Shown here piece by piece: positions 41,895-49,498 of a stretch of 64,000 nt of DNA. Position 1 is the first letter of the stretch, and every line of letters starts with the position of its first letter. Origin of the DNA: a bacterium. Lineage in GTDB: Bacteria; Desulfobacterota; Binatia; DP-6. The notes under the pieces are model-generated. The model ran no database searches and was not told where the DNA came from. It saw only the letters and a program-made list of their open reading frames with translations. The position numbers and the translations under genes were made by a program. The stretch spans positions 53,724-117,723 of the forward strand of contig JAHCID010000012.1 in assembly GCA_026129405.1 (NCBI GenBank). Direction: 5' to 3'.

Positions 41895-41923
41895 TTGACA
41901 TCCCAGACCGCCAAAAGTACACG
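41895..41923 (+). promoter_or_regulatory. promoter of secreted eight-cysteine protein 2
   Basis: Perfect -35 TTGACA (41895-41900), 17-base spacer and -10-like TACACG (41918-41923), in a locally A-rich stretch that stands out from the GC-rich surroundings. A start near 41930 gives a leader of about 70 bases with an AGGAGGGG ribosome site before the ATG at 42000. The gene ends with a textbook terminator, so it looks like a self-contained, strongly expressed unit. Confidence 0.5.
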
Positions 41924-41999
41924 CTCGCTCGTCAAACTGGGGTTCGGTGGCCAGTAGCCCGGAGACCATCAACCACACACCAACAGATCAGGAGGGGAT

Positions 42000-42578
42000 A
42001 TGCGCAAGGTTGTTCTTGGGTTCGTGGGCGTGGCGCTGATCGCCAGCTCGGCGATGGCCCAGTCCTTCAACGTGCCTTCGAAGGCGAAGGGCCTGAAGGG
42101 CGAGCTCGTGAAGGCGTTCGACGCCTGTACGTCGCCGACGACGTTCACGAATCCGCCGGTCGCGCTGCCGGCTTGTTCGGTCGTCACGCCGGACACGTCG
42201 TGCAACTTCGGCTCGAAGGGCGCCGGCAAGTTCGGCGTGGGCGTCAGCAAGACCGACGCGAAGATCGGTGCCACGCTGAGCGGCCTGTCCGGCTGCGACG
42301 GTGAGACCCTCACCGCCGGTGCCAACGCCCGCGTCACCACCACCGACTGCCAGTCGGGCGGTGACTGCACGGTCGTCGACCTCATCGGCTTCCCGGTCGG
42401 CAGCTGCGTCGTCTCCGGTGGCAAGTGCTCGATCAAGACCACCGTCGAGGGCGCGATCGGCCTCGGCACGAACGTCTTCAAGGACGGTCAGGTCGTCAGC
42501 ATCGAGATCCTCGGTGTGGACGTGCTCCACAACGGCCTCCGGACGTTCTCGTCCGGTATCAAGATCGGCCCGAAGTAA
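42000..42578 (+). CDS. secreted eight-cysteine protein, family member 2
   Basis: 192 residues, signal peptide MRKVVLGFVGVALIASSAMA. The mature chain has AFDACTSPTTFTNPP, LPACS, SCNFGSKGAGKF, GCDGETL, RVTTTDCQSGGDCTVVDL and CVVSGGKC, then IEILGVDVL and a GPK end. Eight cysteines in all, likely four disulfides. It is nearly identical to the protein at 46608, in opposite orientation, and clearly related to that at 30452. No known family recognised. Strong ribosome site, promoter and terminator suggest high expression. Confidence 0.75.
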   Translation: MRKVVLGFVGVALIASSAMAQSFNVPSKAKGLKGELVKAFDACTSPTTFTNPPVALPACSVVTPDTSCNFGSKGAGKFGVGVSKTDAKIGATLSGLSGCDGETLTAGANARVTTTDCQSGGDCTVVDLIGFPVGSCVVSGGKCSIKTTVEGAIGLGTNVFKDGQVVSIEILGVDVLHNGLRTFSSGIKIGPK

Positions 42579-42615
42579 GTCGCCCGTCGACTACTCCGAG
42601 CCAATCGGCTGAAGG

Positions 42616-42649
42616 GAGCCGGGAGGTCGCAAGACCTCCCGGCTCTTTT
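42616..42649 (+). terminator. intrinsic terminator of secreted eight-cysteine protein 2
   Basis: A 13-base stem GAGCCGGGAGGTC paired perfectly with GACCTCCCGGCTC, a stable GCAA tetraloop, then TTTTC. It lies 37 bases after the stop. The convergent gene at 42649 ends in the T-tract, so on the other strand the same hairpin follows that gene's stop directly. Confidence 0.92.
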
Positions 42650-44568
42650 CATTTCGGCTCGGCGGGCTTGGCCCGCGCGAAGAAGACCTCGAACGCCTTC
42701 ACCGGCAGGAGCACGGTCCGGCCGGTCGCACCGCCGGGTAGACGAAGCTTGAGCGAGCCCCCCTCCACCGGCACGAAGCGCAATCCGGGGCGGTCGGGCA
42801 TCGGCGTCATGCCGTGCGACAGCAGGAACACGCGTGTGCGCTTCGCCGCGACGAGCAGCGCAGGAACCGTCTCCAGCTGACCGGACGGTCCCGGCAGCAC
42901 GATGCTGGTGCGCCCGTGGACGAGCCAGAGACCGACGTCGAGCAGCGTCTCGCGCAGCGAGGCGTCGAGCAGCAATACGGTGCCGACGGGAAAGCGCGCC
43001 GCGAGGCTGGCGACCTGGGCACCGGCGCCCTCCCAGTAGTTGGCGTCGACCAGCGCGCGCACGGGGCGCGCAGCGAGTACGAGCACCACGACCGCGACGG
43101 CGACGCCCAGCCCGCGCAGGCGCGCGCCGATCGTCACGACGACGCTCGCGACGCCCCAACAGAGGACCGGAAGCACGACCGGCAGCAGGCGCCGGCCCGC
43201 CCACACCGCGGCGCCCGCCGCGTGGAGGTCGAGCACGAGGTGAGCGCCCGTGACCGCGGCGAGCAGCAGCGCGAGCCGTCCGCTCGGGCCGTCGGGTCCG
43301 CGCCAGGCGAGCCACAGCAGCCCCGGCACCGCGAGCACCGTCGCCCCCCAGCCGACGTAGTCGGGGAGCCACCAGAGCGCGCCGCCGGCGGCACGCGAGC
43401 GCCCGAGACCAATGTACAGCGCCGCCCACGCCGCGAGCAGGACGACGAAGCCGATCCGCATCAGCGCGCCCCGGCCGCGGAGCTGCCAGAGGAAGGCCGC
43501 GGCCGCGAGCGCCGAGACAGCGAGCAGGGCTCCCTGCCAGGGCGCCGCCGCACCCGCGGCCGCCATGCGCCGGAGGTCCAGCGTCCACGCGAGGGCGGCA
43601 CGATAGTGCGTGGGCACCAGGACGAGGGTCGCGACGGTGGCCCAGATCAGTCCGAGGACGACGAGCGGGAGCGCGAGCGCGGGAAGACGCGTACGCCATC
43701 CGCGGCCGGCGATCTCGCCGAGCAGCAACGCGAGCGGGAGAAAGAGCGCGTACTCGATGCGTGCGACGGTCGCGAGCCCCAGGCCGGCGCCGCAGGCGAT
43801 CGCTGCGACCGGTGCCCGCGTATCGTGGTAGCGCTGGAACGCAACGAGCGCGAGCCACAGGAACGCCTGCCCGCCCACCTCGCCCATCGGCAAGCGTGCG
43901 AAGAACACCTGCGGGAGCGCCATGCCGAGCAGCACGGCCGCGAGCCACGCCGTCGTGCGCCCGGCCAACCTACGGACGAGAAGGAAGACGGCGGTCACGC
44001 CCGTCGCACCGAGGAGCGGCGTCACGGCGCGCGCTCCCGTTTCGCCGCCCGCCGCCCAACCGAGACCGAGCCATACGGACGGCAGGGCGCTGAACGTCGA
44101 CCACACCGGCGAGGCGTAGCCGTCGAACACGAGCCCGGCGATGCTGCGATAGAGACCGGGCACCTCGCCCGGCACCGCGACCGGAAAGACGCGACGCTGG
44201 AGCGGCACCGGCATGCGATCCAGCACCGGATCGGCGATCGCGAGCGAGCCCGTGCGCGCGAGGTAGGCGCCGACGTCGAGGTAGGCGGTCGCGTCCGACC
44301 CGTAGACCACCACGTCGTAGCCGGGCAGGTAGAACACGACCGCGACGAGGAAGACGAGCAGCGGCTCCCACCAGCGGGCGGGCGACGATCGCGGCACGCC
44401 GTCGCGCGGCCGCCACCACCATCCCGCGACGCCGGCGAGCGCCGCAAGCGTCGCGATCGGCGCGAGCGAGAATACGCCAGCGACGCCGAGGGCGAGACCG
44501 GTCGCACAAGCCGTCGCGAGCAGGAGGAGCCCGCAGACGGCCGCGTCGGCGGCGGGATCGCGCGACAC
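42649..44568 (-). CDS. multi-span membrane protein, probable glycosyltransferase (GT39/GT83-like fold)
   Basis: 639 residues with about 12 membrane helices and a soluble C-terminal part. The first loop after helix 3 has YGSDATAYLDVGAYLARTG, the position of the catalytic acidic residue in polyprenol-sugar-dependent transferases; FARLPMGEVGGQAFLWL is another typical element. No exact family could be assigned. It starts six bases after the rhodanese/MIP18 gene ends, so the two form an operon. Confidence 0.6.
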   Translation of the reverse strand: MSRDPAADAAVCGLLLLATACATGLALGVAGVFSLAPIATLAALAGVAGWWWRPRDGVPRSSPARWWEPLLVFLVAVVFYLPGYDVVVYGSDATAYLDVGAYLARTGSLAIADPVLDRMPVPLQRRVFPVAVPGEVPGLYRSIAGLVFDGYASPVWSTFSALPSVWLGLGWAAGGETGARAVTPLLGATGVTAVFLLVRRLAGRTTAWLAAVLLGMALPQVFFARLPMGEVGGQAFLWLALVAFQRYHDTRAPVAAIACGAGLGLATVARIEYALFLPLALLLGEIAGRGWRTRLPALALPLVVLGLIWATVATLVLVPTHYRAALAWTLDLRRMAAAGAAAPWQGALLAVSALAAAAFLWQLRGRGALMRIGFVVLLAAWAALYIGLGRSRAAGGALWWLPDYVGWGATVLAVPGLLWLAWRGPDGPSGRLALLLAAVTGAHLVLDLHAAGAAVWAGRRLLPVVLPVLCWGVASVVVTIGARLRGLGVAVAVVVLVLAARPVRALVDANYWEGAGAQVASLAARFPVGTVLLLDASLRETLLDVGLWLVHGRTSIVLPGPSGQLETVPALLVAAKRTRVFLLSHGMTPMPDRPGLRFVPVEGGSLKLRLPGGATGRTVLLPVKAFEVFFARAKPAEPK

Positions 44569-44574
44569 GGCCGC

Positions 44575-45477
44575 TCAGGACAACCCGAGCTTCTCTTTGC
44601 CCTCGGCGCTGATGCGCACCGGGTGCCAGGGCGGATCGAACACCACGTCGACCCGGACGTTGGGCTGTCCCAGCGCCGCGACCTTCTGCTTCACGTCCTC
44701 GGGAATCTGGCGCGCCGACGGGCAGCCCTCGGAGGTGAGCGTCATCTTGATGGCGATCGCGGCCTCGTCGATGTCGACGTCGTAGATGAGCCCGAGGTCG
44801 TACACGTTCAGCGGGATCTCGGGATCGAAGCACTGGCGGATGGCCGCGATCACCTGATCGGCGACGACCGGCCCGCCCCGGTACTGCACGCTCGTCCCGG
44901 TGTTCGCGGGCGCCGGCGCGGGTGGCGGGGCGTCGGCCGCGCGCTCGCGCGGTCCCGTCCACGCGTGCATGCCGCCCGCGAGATTGAGAAGACGCGTGTA
45001 GCCGCGGTCGGCGAGGATCGCGCACGCCGATGCGCTTCGCCCGCCCGCCGCGCAGGTGACCAGCAGCGGCGTCTCGCGCGACGGCAGCTCGTTCAACCGG
45101 TCCTCGATCTCGTCGAGCGGTACGAGCCGCGAGCGCGGGATGTGGCCGCTCGCGTACTCGGCGGGCGTACGCACGTCGAGCACGAAGAGATCGGGATGCT
45201 GCTCCCAGAGGACCAGGGCCGGCGCCGCCTCGACGTCGCGGATCGGATCGCCGCGCTCGATGAGCGTCGGCGGCACCGAGCGGCCCGCCGCCACGTCGGC
45301 CAGATGCGCACGAGTCACCGCGAGCCCGCGATCGAGCACCCCGCGGACGTCGTCCACCGCGCGCTCCAGCCGCCGGACCTCCGTCAGCCGGCGTTCCATC
45401 TCCGCGACGCGGCGCCACAGACGCACGACCACCACCGCCAACGCGACGACGGCGAGCACCGCAAGCAGGATCCCCAT
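44575..45477 (-). CDS. membrane-anchored rhodanese and MIP18/SufT-like (DUF59) fusion
   Basis: 300 residues. N-terminal membrane helix (about 2-19), a predicted coiled coil (about 22-60), a rhodanese domain (about 85-180) with active Cys in the loop TCAAGGRSASA, a Pro/Ala linker, and a C-terminal MIP18 domain (about 205-300) with FDPEIPLNVYDLGLIYDV and the conserved Cys in TLTSEGCPSA. Rhodaneses carry sulfane sulfur; MIP18/SufT proteins help iron-sulfur cluster maturation. The fusion suggests sulfur delivery or cluster work at the membrane; this is inferred. Confidence 0.85.
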   Translation of the reverse strand: MGILLAVLAVVALAVVVVRLWRRVAEMERRLTEVRRLERAVDDVRGVLDRGLAVTRAHLADVAAGRSVPPTLIERGDPIRDVEAAPALVLWEQHPDLFVLDVRTPAEYASGHIPRSRLVPLDEIEDRLNELPSRETPLLVTCAAGGRSASACAILADRGYTRLLNLAGGMHAWTGPRERAADAPPPAPAPANTGTSVQYRGGPVVADQVIAAIRQCFDPEIPLNVYDLGLIYDVDIDEAAIAIKMTLTSEGCPSARQIPEDVKQKVAALGQPNVRVDVVFDPPWHPVRISAEGKEKLGLS

Positions 45478-45530
45478 GGCTGGCGACTATACCGTTGACT
45501 CCCCGGGGTTACCATGCTGAGCAGGGCCGC

Positions 45531-46520
45531 GTGCGGGCGGTCATCGTGCGGCAACCGGGCGACGAGAGCGTGCTCGCGCTGGGCGAGGTGCCGGCGCCGC
45601 TGCTCGGGCCGGCCGACGTCCGCATCCGCGTCGCGACCGCGGCGGTGAACCGCGCCGACCTGCTGCAACGCCAGGGCCTCTACCCGCCTCCGCCGGGCGT
45701 CACCGACGTGCTCGGGCTCGAGTGCGCCGGCGAGGTGATCGAGATCGGCGCGGACGTGCGCGACGTCGCCGTCGACACGCGCGTCATGGCGCTGCTCCCC
45801 GGCGGCGGCTATGCGGAAGAGGTCGCCGTCGATCATGGCAGCGTCATGCCCGTGCCCGACGCCCTCACCGACGAGGAAGCGGCCGGCGTCCCCGAGGTGT
45901 TCCTCACCGCCTTCGCGAACCTCTTCCTGCCGCGGCTCGGCGCCCTGCAGGCGGGTGAGTCCGCGCTCGTCCATGGCGGCGGTGGCGGCGTGGGCACGGC
46001 GGCCATCGTGCTGCTGCGTGAAACCGGCAACCCGTGCTTCGTCACCGTCGGAAGCGCCGAGAAGGGCCGGCGCTGCGAGGCCCTCGGCGCCAGCCTCGCG
46101 CTCGACTACACCGCCGGCGACTTCGCCGACGCGGTCCGCGCGCGCACCGACGGCCGCGGCGTCGACGTCGTGCTCGATCACGTCGGCGCGACCTACCTCG
46201 AGCCCAACCTGCGTGCGCTCGCCGTCGGCGGCCGCCTCGTGGTCATCGGCCTCATGGGCGGCGGCACGTTCGCCGAGCTCGATCTGGGCGCGCTGCTGCT
46301 GCGACGTCAGAGCGTCATCGGCTCGACGCTGCGCAGTCGCCCGACCGCGGAGAAATCGGACGTGGTGCGGGCCTTCCTCGATCGCTTCGGCGCTGCGCTG
46401 CGGGCCGGGCGTCTGCGCCCCCCGATCGACGCCGTGCTGCCCCTCGCCGACGTCGCGGAGGCGCACCGGCGCATGCAGGCGAGCGCGCACTTCGGCAAGA
46501 TCGTGCTGCGCGTGCGCTGA
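45531..46520 (+). CDS. NAD(P)H quinone oxidoreductase, PIG3/zeta-crystallin type
   Basis: 329 residues from a GTG. Zinc-free MDR enzyme: NRADLLQRQGLYPPPPGVTD is the PIG3-type motif, GLECAGEVIEIG and the Rossmann ALVHGGGGGVGTAAIVLL follow, then FVTVGSAEKGRRCEALGA for NADPH. PIG3-like enzymes reduce ortho-quinones one electron at a time. Divergent from the rhodanese/MIP18 gene with a 53-base gap; a hairpin follows. Confidence 0.9.
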   Translation: MRAVIVRQPGDESVLALGEVPAPLLGPADVRIRVATAAVNRADLLQRQGLYPPPPGVTDVLGLECAGEVIEIGADVRDVAVDTRVMALLPGGGYAEEVAVDHGSVMPVPDALTDEEAAGVPEVFLTAFANLFLPRLGALQAGESALVHGGGGGVGTAAIVLLRETGNPCFVTVGSAEKGRRCEALGASLALDYTAGDFADAVRARTDGRGVDVVLDHVGATYLEPNLRALAVGGRLVVIGLMGGGTFAELDLGALLLRRQSVIGSTLRSRPTAEKSDVVRAFLDRFGAALRAGRLRPPIDAVLPLADVAEAHRRMQASAHFGKIVLRVR

Positions 46521-46526
46521 ACACGG

Positions 46527-46560
46527 CGACGCCCGGGACGCAGGCGCGTCCCGGGCGTCG
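46527..46560. terminator. hairpin between convergent genes
   Basis: A 14-base arm CGACGCCCGGGACG pairs perfectly with CGTCCCGGGCGTCG around a CAGGCG loop. It lies six bases after the oxidoreductase stop and 47 bases from the end of the convergent secreted protein gene. There is no clear T-tract, but the position suits a bidirectional terminator. Confidence 0.7.
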
Positions 46561-46607
46561 TGTCGATCAGTCGCGTCGCACGACGGCGACGCGATCCGAT
46601 CGTCGCC

Positions 46608-47183
46608 TCACTTCGGACCGATACGCAGGCCCATCGAGAACGTGCGCAGACCGGCGCGAAGCACGTCGGCGCCGAGGATCTCGATGCTCACGACCTGGCC
46701 CTCCTTGAACACGTTCGTGCCGAGGCCGATGGCGCCCTCGACCGTCGTCTTCACCGAGCACTTGCCGGCGGTCACGACGCAGCTGCCGATCGGGAAGCCG
46801 ACCAGGTCGACGACCGTGCAGTCGCCACCCGACTGACAGTCGGTGGTGGTGACGCGGCTGTTCGCGCCGATGGTGAGGGTCTCCCCGTCGCAGCCCGTGA
46901 GACCGCTCAGGGTGGCGCCGACCTTGATGTCGGTCTTGCTGACGCCGGCGCTGAACTTGCCCGCACCCTTCGACCCGAAGTTGCACATCGGATCCGGCGT
47001 GACGACCGAACAAGCCGGCAGCGCGACCGGCGGATTCGTGAACGTCGTCGGCGACGTACAGTCGTCGAACGCCTTCACGAGCTCGCCCTTCAGGCCCTTC
47101 GCCTTCGCGGGCACGTTGAACGACTGCGCGAACGCCGGACCGGCGATCAGCAGCGCACCCGCAACCACGAGCAGCTTCTTCAT
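46608..47183 (-). CDS. secreted eight-cysteine protein, family member 3
   Basis: 191 residues from the ATG at 47183 (MKKLLVVAGALLIAGPAFA signal peptide) with AAGGGGGG upstream. By eye it is almost the same as the protein at 42000 along the whole mature chain, with the same eight cysteines (ACTSP-type start as DDCTSP, PACS, MCNF, GCDG, TTDC, GDCTVV, SCVV, GKC) and GPK end. Differences are scattered single residues, so both copies are under constraint. The two genes face each other about 4 kb apart. Confidence 0.75.
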   Translation of the reverse strand: MKKLLVVAGALLIAGPAFAQSFNVPAKAKGLKGELVKAFDDCTSPTTFTNPPVALPACSVVTPDPMCNFGSKGAGKFSAGVSKTDIKVGATLSGLTGCDGETLTIGANSRVTTTDCQSGGDCTVVDLVGFPIGSCVVTAGKCSVKTTVEGAIGLGTNVFKEGQVVSIEILGADVLRAGLRTFSMGLRIGPK

Positions 47184-47508
47184 GACACCCCCCTTGAGAT
47201 TGCCTGACGATTCGGCGGGGGCCCGCCGCACCCCCCGCAGGTTTGAACCCCGCGTCGCACTTCGACGGCACGACGTCCGACGGGTGCGAGCGGCAAGGCG
47301 CGGCGACCTTCGTGCTCGACCGTCGGGACGTGCAGCACGCTCGCGCTTCGTCGACCTCCTTCGTGGCGCCGAGTCGCACGAGGCGGATCTGCGACCGGTC
47401 GTCGGGATGGACGCGAACCCCGCTTAATATGACGCCGTCGAAACCGTCAACTGGTTTATTGATGCACCTATCAGAGCTATAGCGCGCGCCCGACGAGGAG
47501 GTGTTCCC
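47184..47508. other. divergent intergenic region with possible promoters
   Basis: 325 bases between secreted protein 3 (minus) and the CMD gene (plus). The part near 47420-47500 is clearly AT-richer than the rest. On the minus strand TTGACG (47445-47450), a 15-base spacer and TATTAA (47424-47429) form a possible promoter, but the leader would be about 230 bases. On the plus strand the CMD gene has a good GAGGAGG ribosome site. No other gene seen. Confidence 0.4.
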
Positions 47509-47892
47509 ATGACGCAGCACGACGACGATTGGATGGCCCGCGGCCGCGAGATCGCGGCCCGCCTCTGGGGGGTGCAGGCCGGTGCCCAGCTGCTGCCGGC
47601 GCAGCGACTCGCTCCGGAGTTCTTCGGCCTCGTGACGCAGTTCGTCTTCGGAATGTTCTGGTCCCGGCCGGGGCTCGACACCCGCAGCCGTAGCCTGTGC
47701 ACCGTCGCCCAGCTCGCGGCGCTCGGCCGCACCGACGAGCTGAAGGCGCACCTCTACGGCGCCCTCAATCTCGGCATCACGCGCGAAGAGCTGATCGAGG
47801 TCCTCATGCAAACGGCCTGCTACGCCGGCGTGCCCGCCGCGGTGCAGGCCCTGAACGCCGCCGCCGACGTGCTGGGGACTCCGCAGCCCTGA
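47509..47892 (+). CDS. carboxymuconolactone decarboxylase family protein
   Basis: 127 residues, all helical in the CMD/AhpD fold. RSLCTVAQLAALGRTDELKA, HLYGALNLGITREELIEVL and ACYAGVPAAVQALNA are the diagnostic segments. This gamma-CMD type has a single Cys in that motif, not the CxxC of AhpD, so a peroxidase role is less likely. Strong ribosome site GAGGAGG. Its stop overlaps the apparent start of gluQRS. Confidence 0.85.
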   Translation: MTQHDDDWMARGREIAARLWGVQAGAQLLPAQRLAPEFFGLVTQFVFGMFWSRPGLDTRSRSLCTVAQLAALGRTDELKAHLYGALNLGITREELIEVLMQTACYAGVPAAVQALNAAADVLGTPQP

Positions 47893-48824
47893 CCCGCTAC
47901 CGCGGCCGCTTCGCACCCTCGCCCACCGGCGACCTGCATCTCGGCTCGGCGGCGACCGCACTGCTCGCGTGGCTCTCGGCGCGCGCTGCGGGCGGCGCCT
48001 TCGTCCTGCGCGTCGAGGATCTCGACGCGCCGCGCGTCGTCGATGGCGCGGAGCGGCGGCAGCTCGAGGACCTGCGCTGGCTCGGCCTCGCCTGGGACGA
48101 GGGGCCCGACGTCGGCGGTCCCGTCGCCCCCTATCGCCAGTCCGAGCGTCTGGCCCGCTACGCCGACGCTGCGACGCGCCTCGAAGCCGCCGGGCTGGCC
48201 TACCGCTGCGACTGCTCGCGTCGCGAGATCGCCCGCGTCGCCAGCGCTCCCCACGGCGACGACGGGCCGCGCTATCCCGGCACCTGCCGCGATCGCGATC
48301 CGCGCGCGCGCCCGTGGCGCCGCCCGCCCGCGCTGCGCCTGCGTGTCCCCGCCGGACCCGTCGTCGTCGTCGACGCCCTCGCCGGCCGGGTCGTCGAGGA
48401 CGTCGCGGCGACGATCGGCGACTTCGTGCTCCGCCGCGGCGACGGCGCGTTCGCCTACCAGCTCGCGGTCGTGGTGGACGACCTCGCGATGGGCATCACG
48501 GAGGTCGTGCGGGGCCACGATCTGCTCACCTCGGCCCCGCGGCAGGTGCTCCTCGCGCGCCTCCTCGGCGGCACGCCGCCCGGGTTCGCCCATGCCCCGC
48601 TCGTGGTCGACCACGACGGTGCCCGCCTCGCCAAGCGCGCGCGCGGCATGACGCTGCGCGACCTGCGCGCCGACGGCGAGAGCCCGAGCGGCGTGCTTCG
48701 CCGTCTCGCGACGCTCCTAGACCTCGGACCGGGCGACACGCCCGCCGACCTCCTGCGCGGCTTCGACCGCACGCGCCTGCGCGGCCGCACGAGCGTACGC
48801 CTGCCGCCGTCAGGCGCGACCTGA
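47889..48824 (+). CDS. gluQRS: glutamyl-Q tRNA(Asp) synthetase with apparent CTG start
   Basis: 311 residues. TRYRGRFAPSPTGDLHLGS carries the class I HIGH-like motif, RCDCSRREI and YPGTCR supply the zinc ligands, and LAKRARG stands in for KMSKS. The anticodon-binding half of GluRS is missing, as usual for this enzyme, which glutamylates queuosine on tRNA-Asp. No ATG, GTG or TTG is available in frame near the expected start; CTG at 47889 gives exactly the family N-terminus and overlaps the CMD stop as CTGA. Confidence 0.88.
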   Translation: MTRYRGRFAPSPTGDLHLGSAATALLAWLSARAAGGAFVLRVEDLDAPRVVDGAERRQLEDLRWLGLAWDEGPDVGGPVAPYRQSERLARYADAATRLEAAGLAYRCDCSRREIARVASAPHGDDGPRYPGTCRDRDPRARPWRRPPALRLRVPAGPVVVVDALAGRVVEDVAATIGDFVLRRGDGAFAYQLAVVVDDLAMGITEVVRGHDLLTSAPRQVLLARLLGGTPPGFAHAPLVVDHDGARLAKRARGMTLRDLRADGESPSGVLRRLATLLDLGPGDTPADLLRGFDRTRLRGRTSVRLPPSGAT

Positions 48825-49487
48825 GCGACCGGCGCGCAGGCGATGCGCCGCGACGGCGACGGTCGCGACCAGGAGCAGCGCCGCCGCAGCGGGCAGGACG
48901 ACGCCGGGGCGTAGCACATCCGAGACCGAGCCGGTGGCGCCGAGCACGTCGCCGAAGTACACCGCCGCCGCCAGCCCGGGAACGATCCCGATCGCGGTAC
49001 CGAAGACGTAGTGGCTCGTGCGCACGCGCGTCGCGCCGAGGGCCCAGTTGAGCGGCGGCGAGAGGAAGAGCAGCAGGCGCAGGCCGGTGACCGTCAGCAC
49101 CCCGCGATGGACGAGGCGCTCGTCGAGCGCGCGGATCCACTCGAAGCGGTCGCGCAGCGCCCGCTGCGCATACTCCTGCGCGGTGTAGCGCACGAGGAAA
49201 AACGTGGTCGTCGTGCCGATCAGGCTCGCGACGTATGCATAGACGAACCCCGGGAGGCCGCCGAACAGGATGCCGCCGAGCGCCGCGAACAGTATCTCCG
49301 GGCCGGGGATGAAGAACCCCGCGACGAAGACGCCGAGGAACACGAGCGGCCCGAGCACCCCCGCCGCCTCGACGGCGCGCCGCATGCCGTCGACGCTGAG
49401 CCACGCCGGCGGCGCGACATGGGCGACGGCGATGCAGGCGGCGGCGACCAGCAGGACGGCGAGCGCGAGGCGGAGCGGCGGGGACAT
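48810..49487 (-). CDS. VTT/DedA-like membrane protein
   Basis: 225 residues from the ATG at 49487, about six hydrophobic segments. FFIPGPEILFAALGGILFG with GLPGFVYAYVASLIGTTTTF and GLRLLLFLSPPLNWALGAT match the SNARE-associated/VTT (TVP38, DedA) signature. Family members are proposed to flip or move lipids or ions across membranes. Last gene of an SDR-HIBADH-VTT operon; its end overlaps convergent gluQRS by 15 bases. Confidence 0.85.
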   Translation of the reverse strand: MSPPLRLALAVLLVAAACIAVAHVAPPAWLSVDGMRRAVEAAGVLGPLVFLGVFVAGFFIPGPEILFAALGGILFGGLPGFVYAYVASLIGTTTTFFLVRYTAQEYAQRALRDRFEWIRALDERLVHRGVLTVTGLRLLLFLSPPLNWALGATRVRTSHYVFGTAIGIVPGLAAAVYFGDVLGATGSVSDVLRPGVVLPAAAALLLVATVAVAAHRLRAGRSGRA

Positions 49488-49498
49488 GCGGACGCGGA

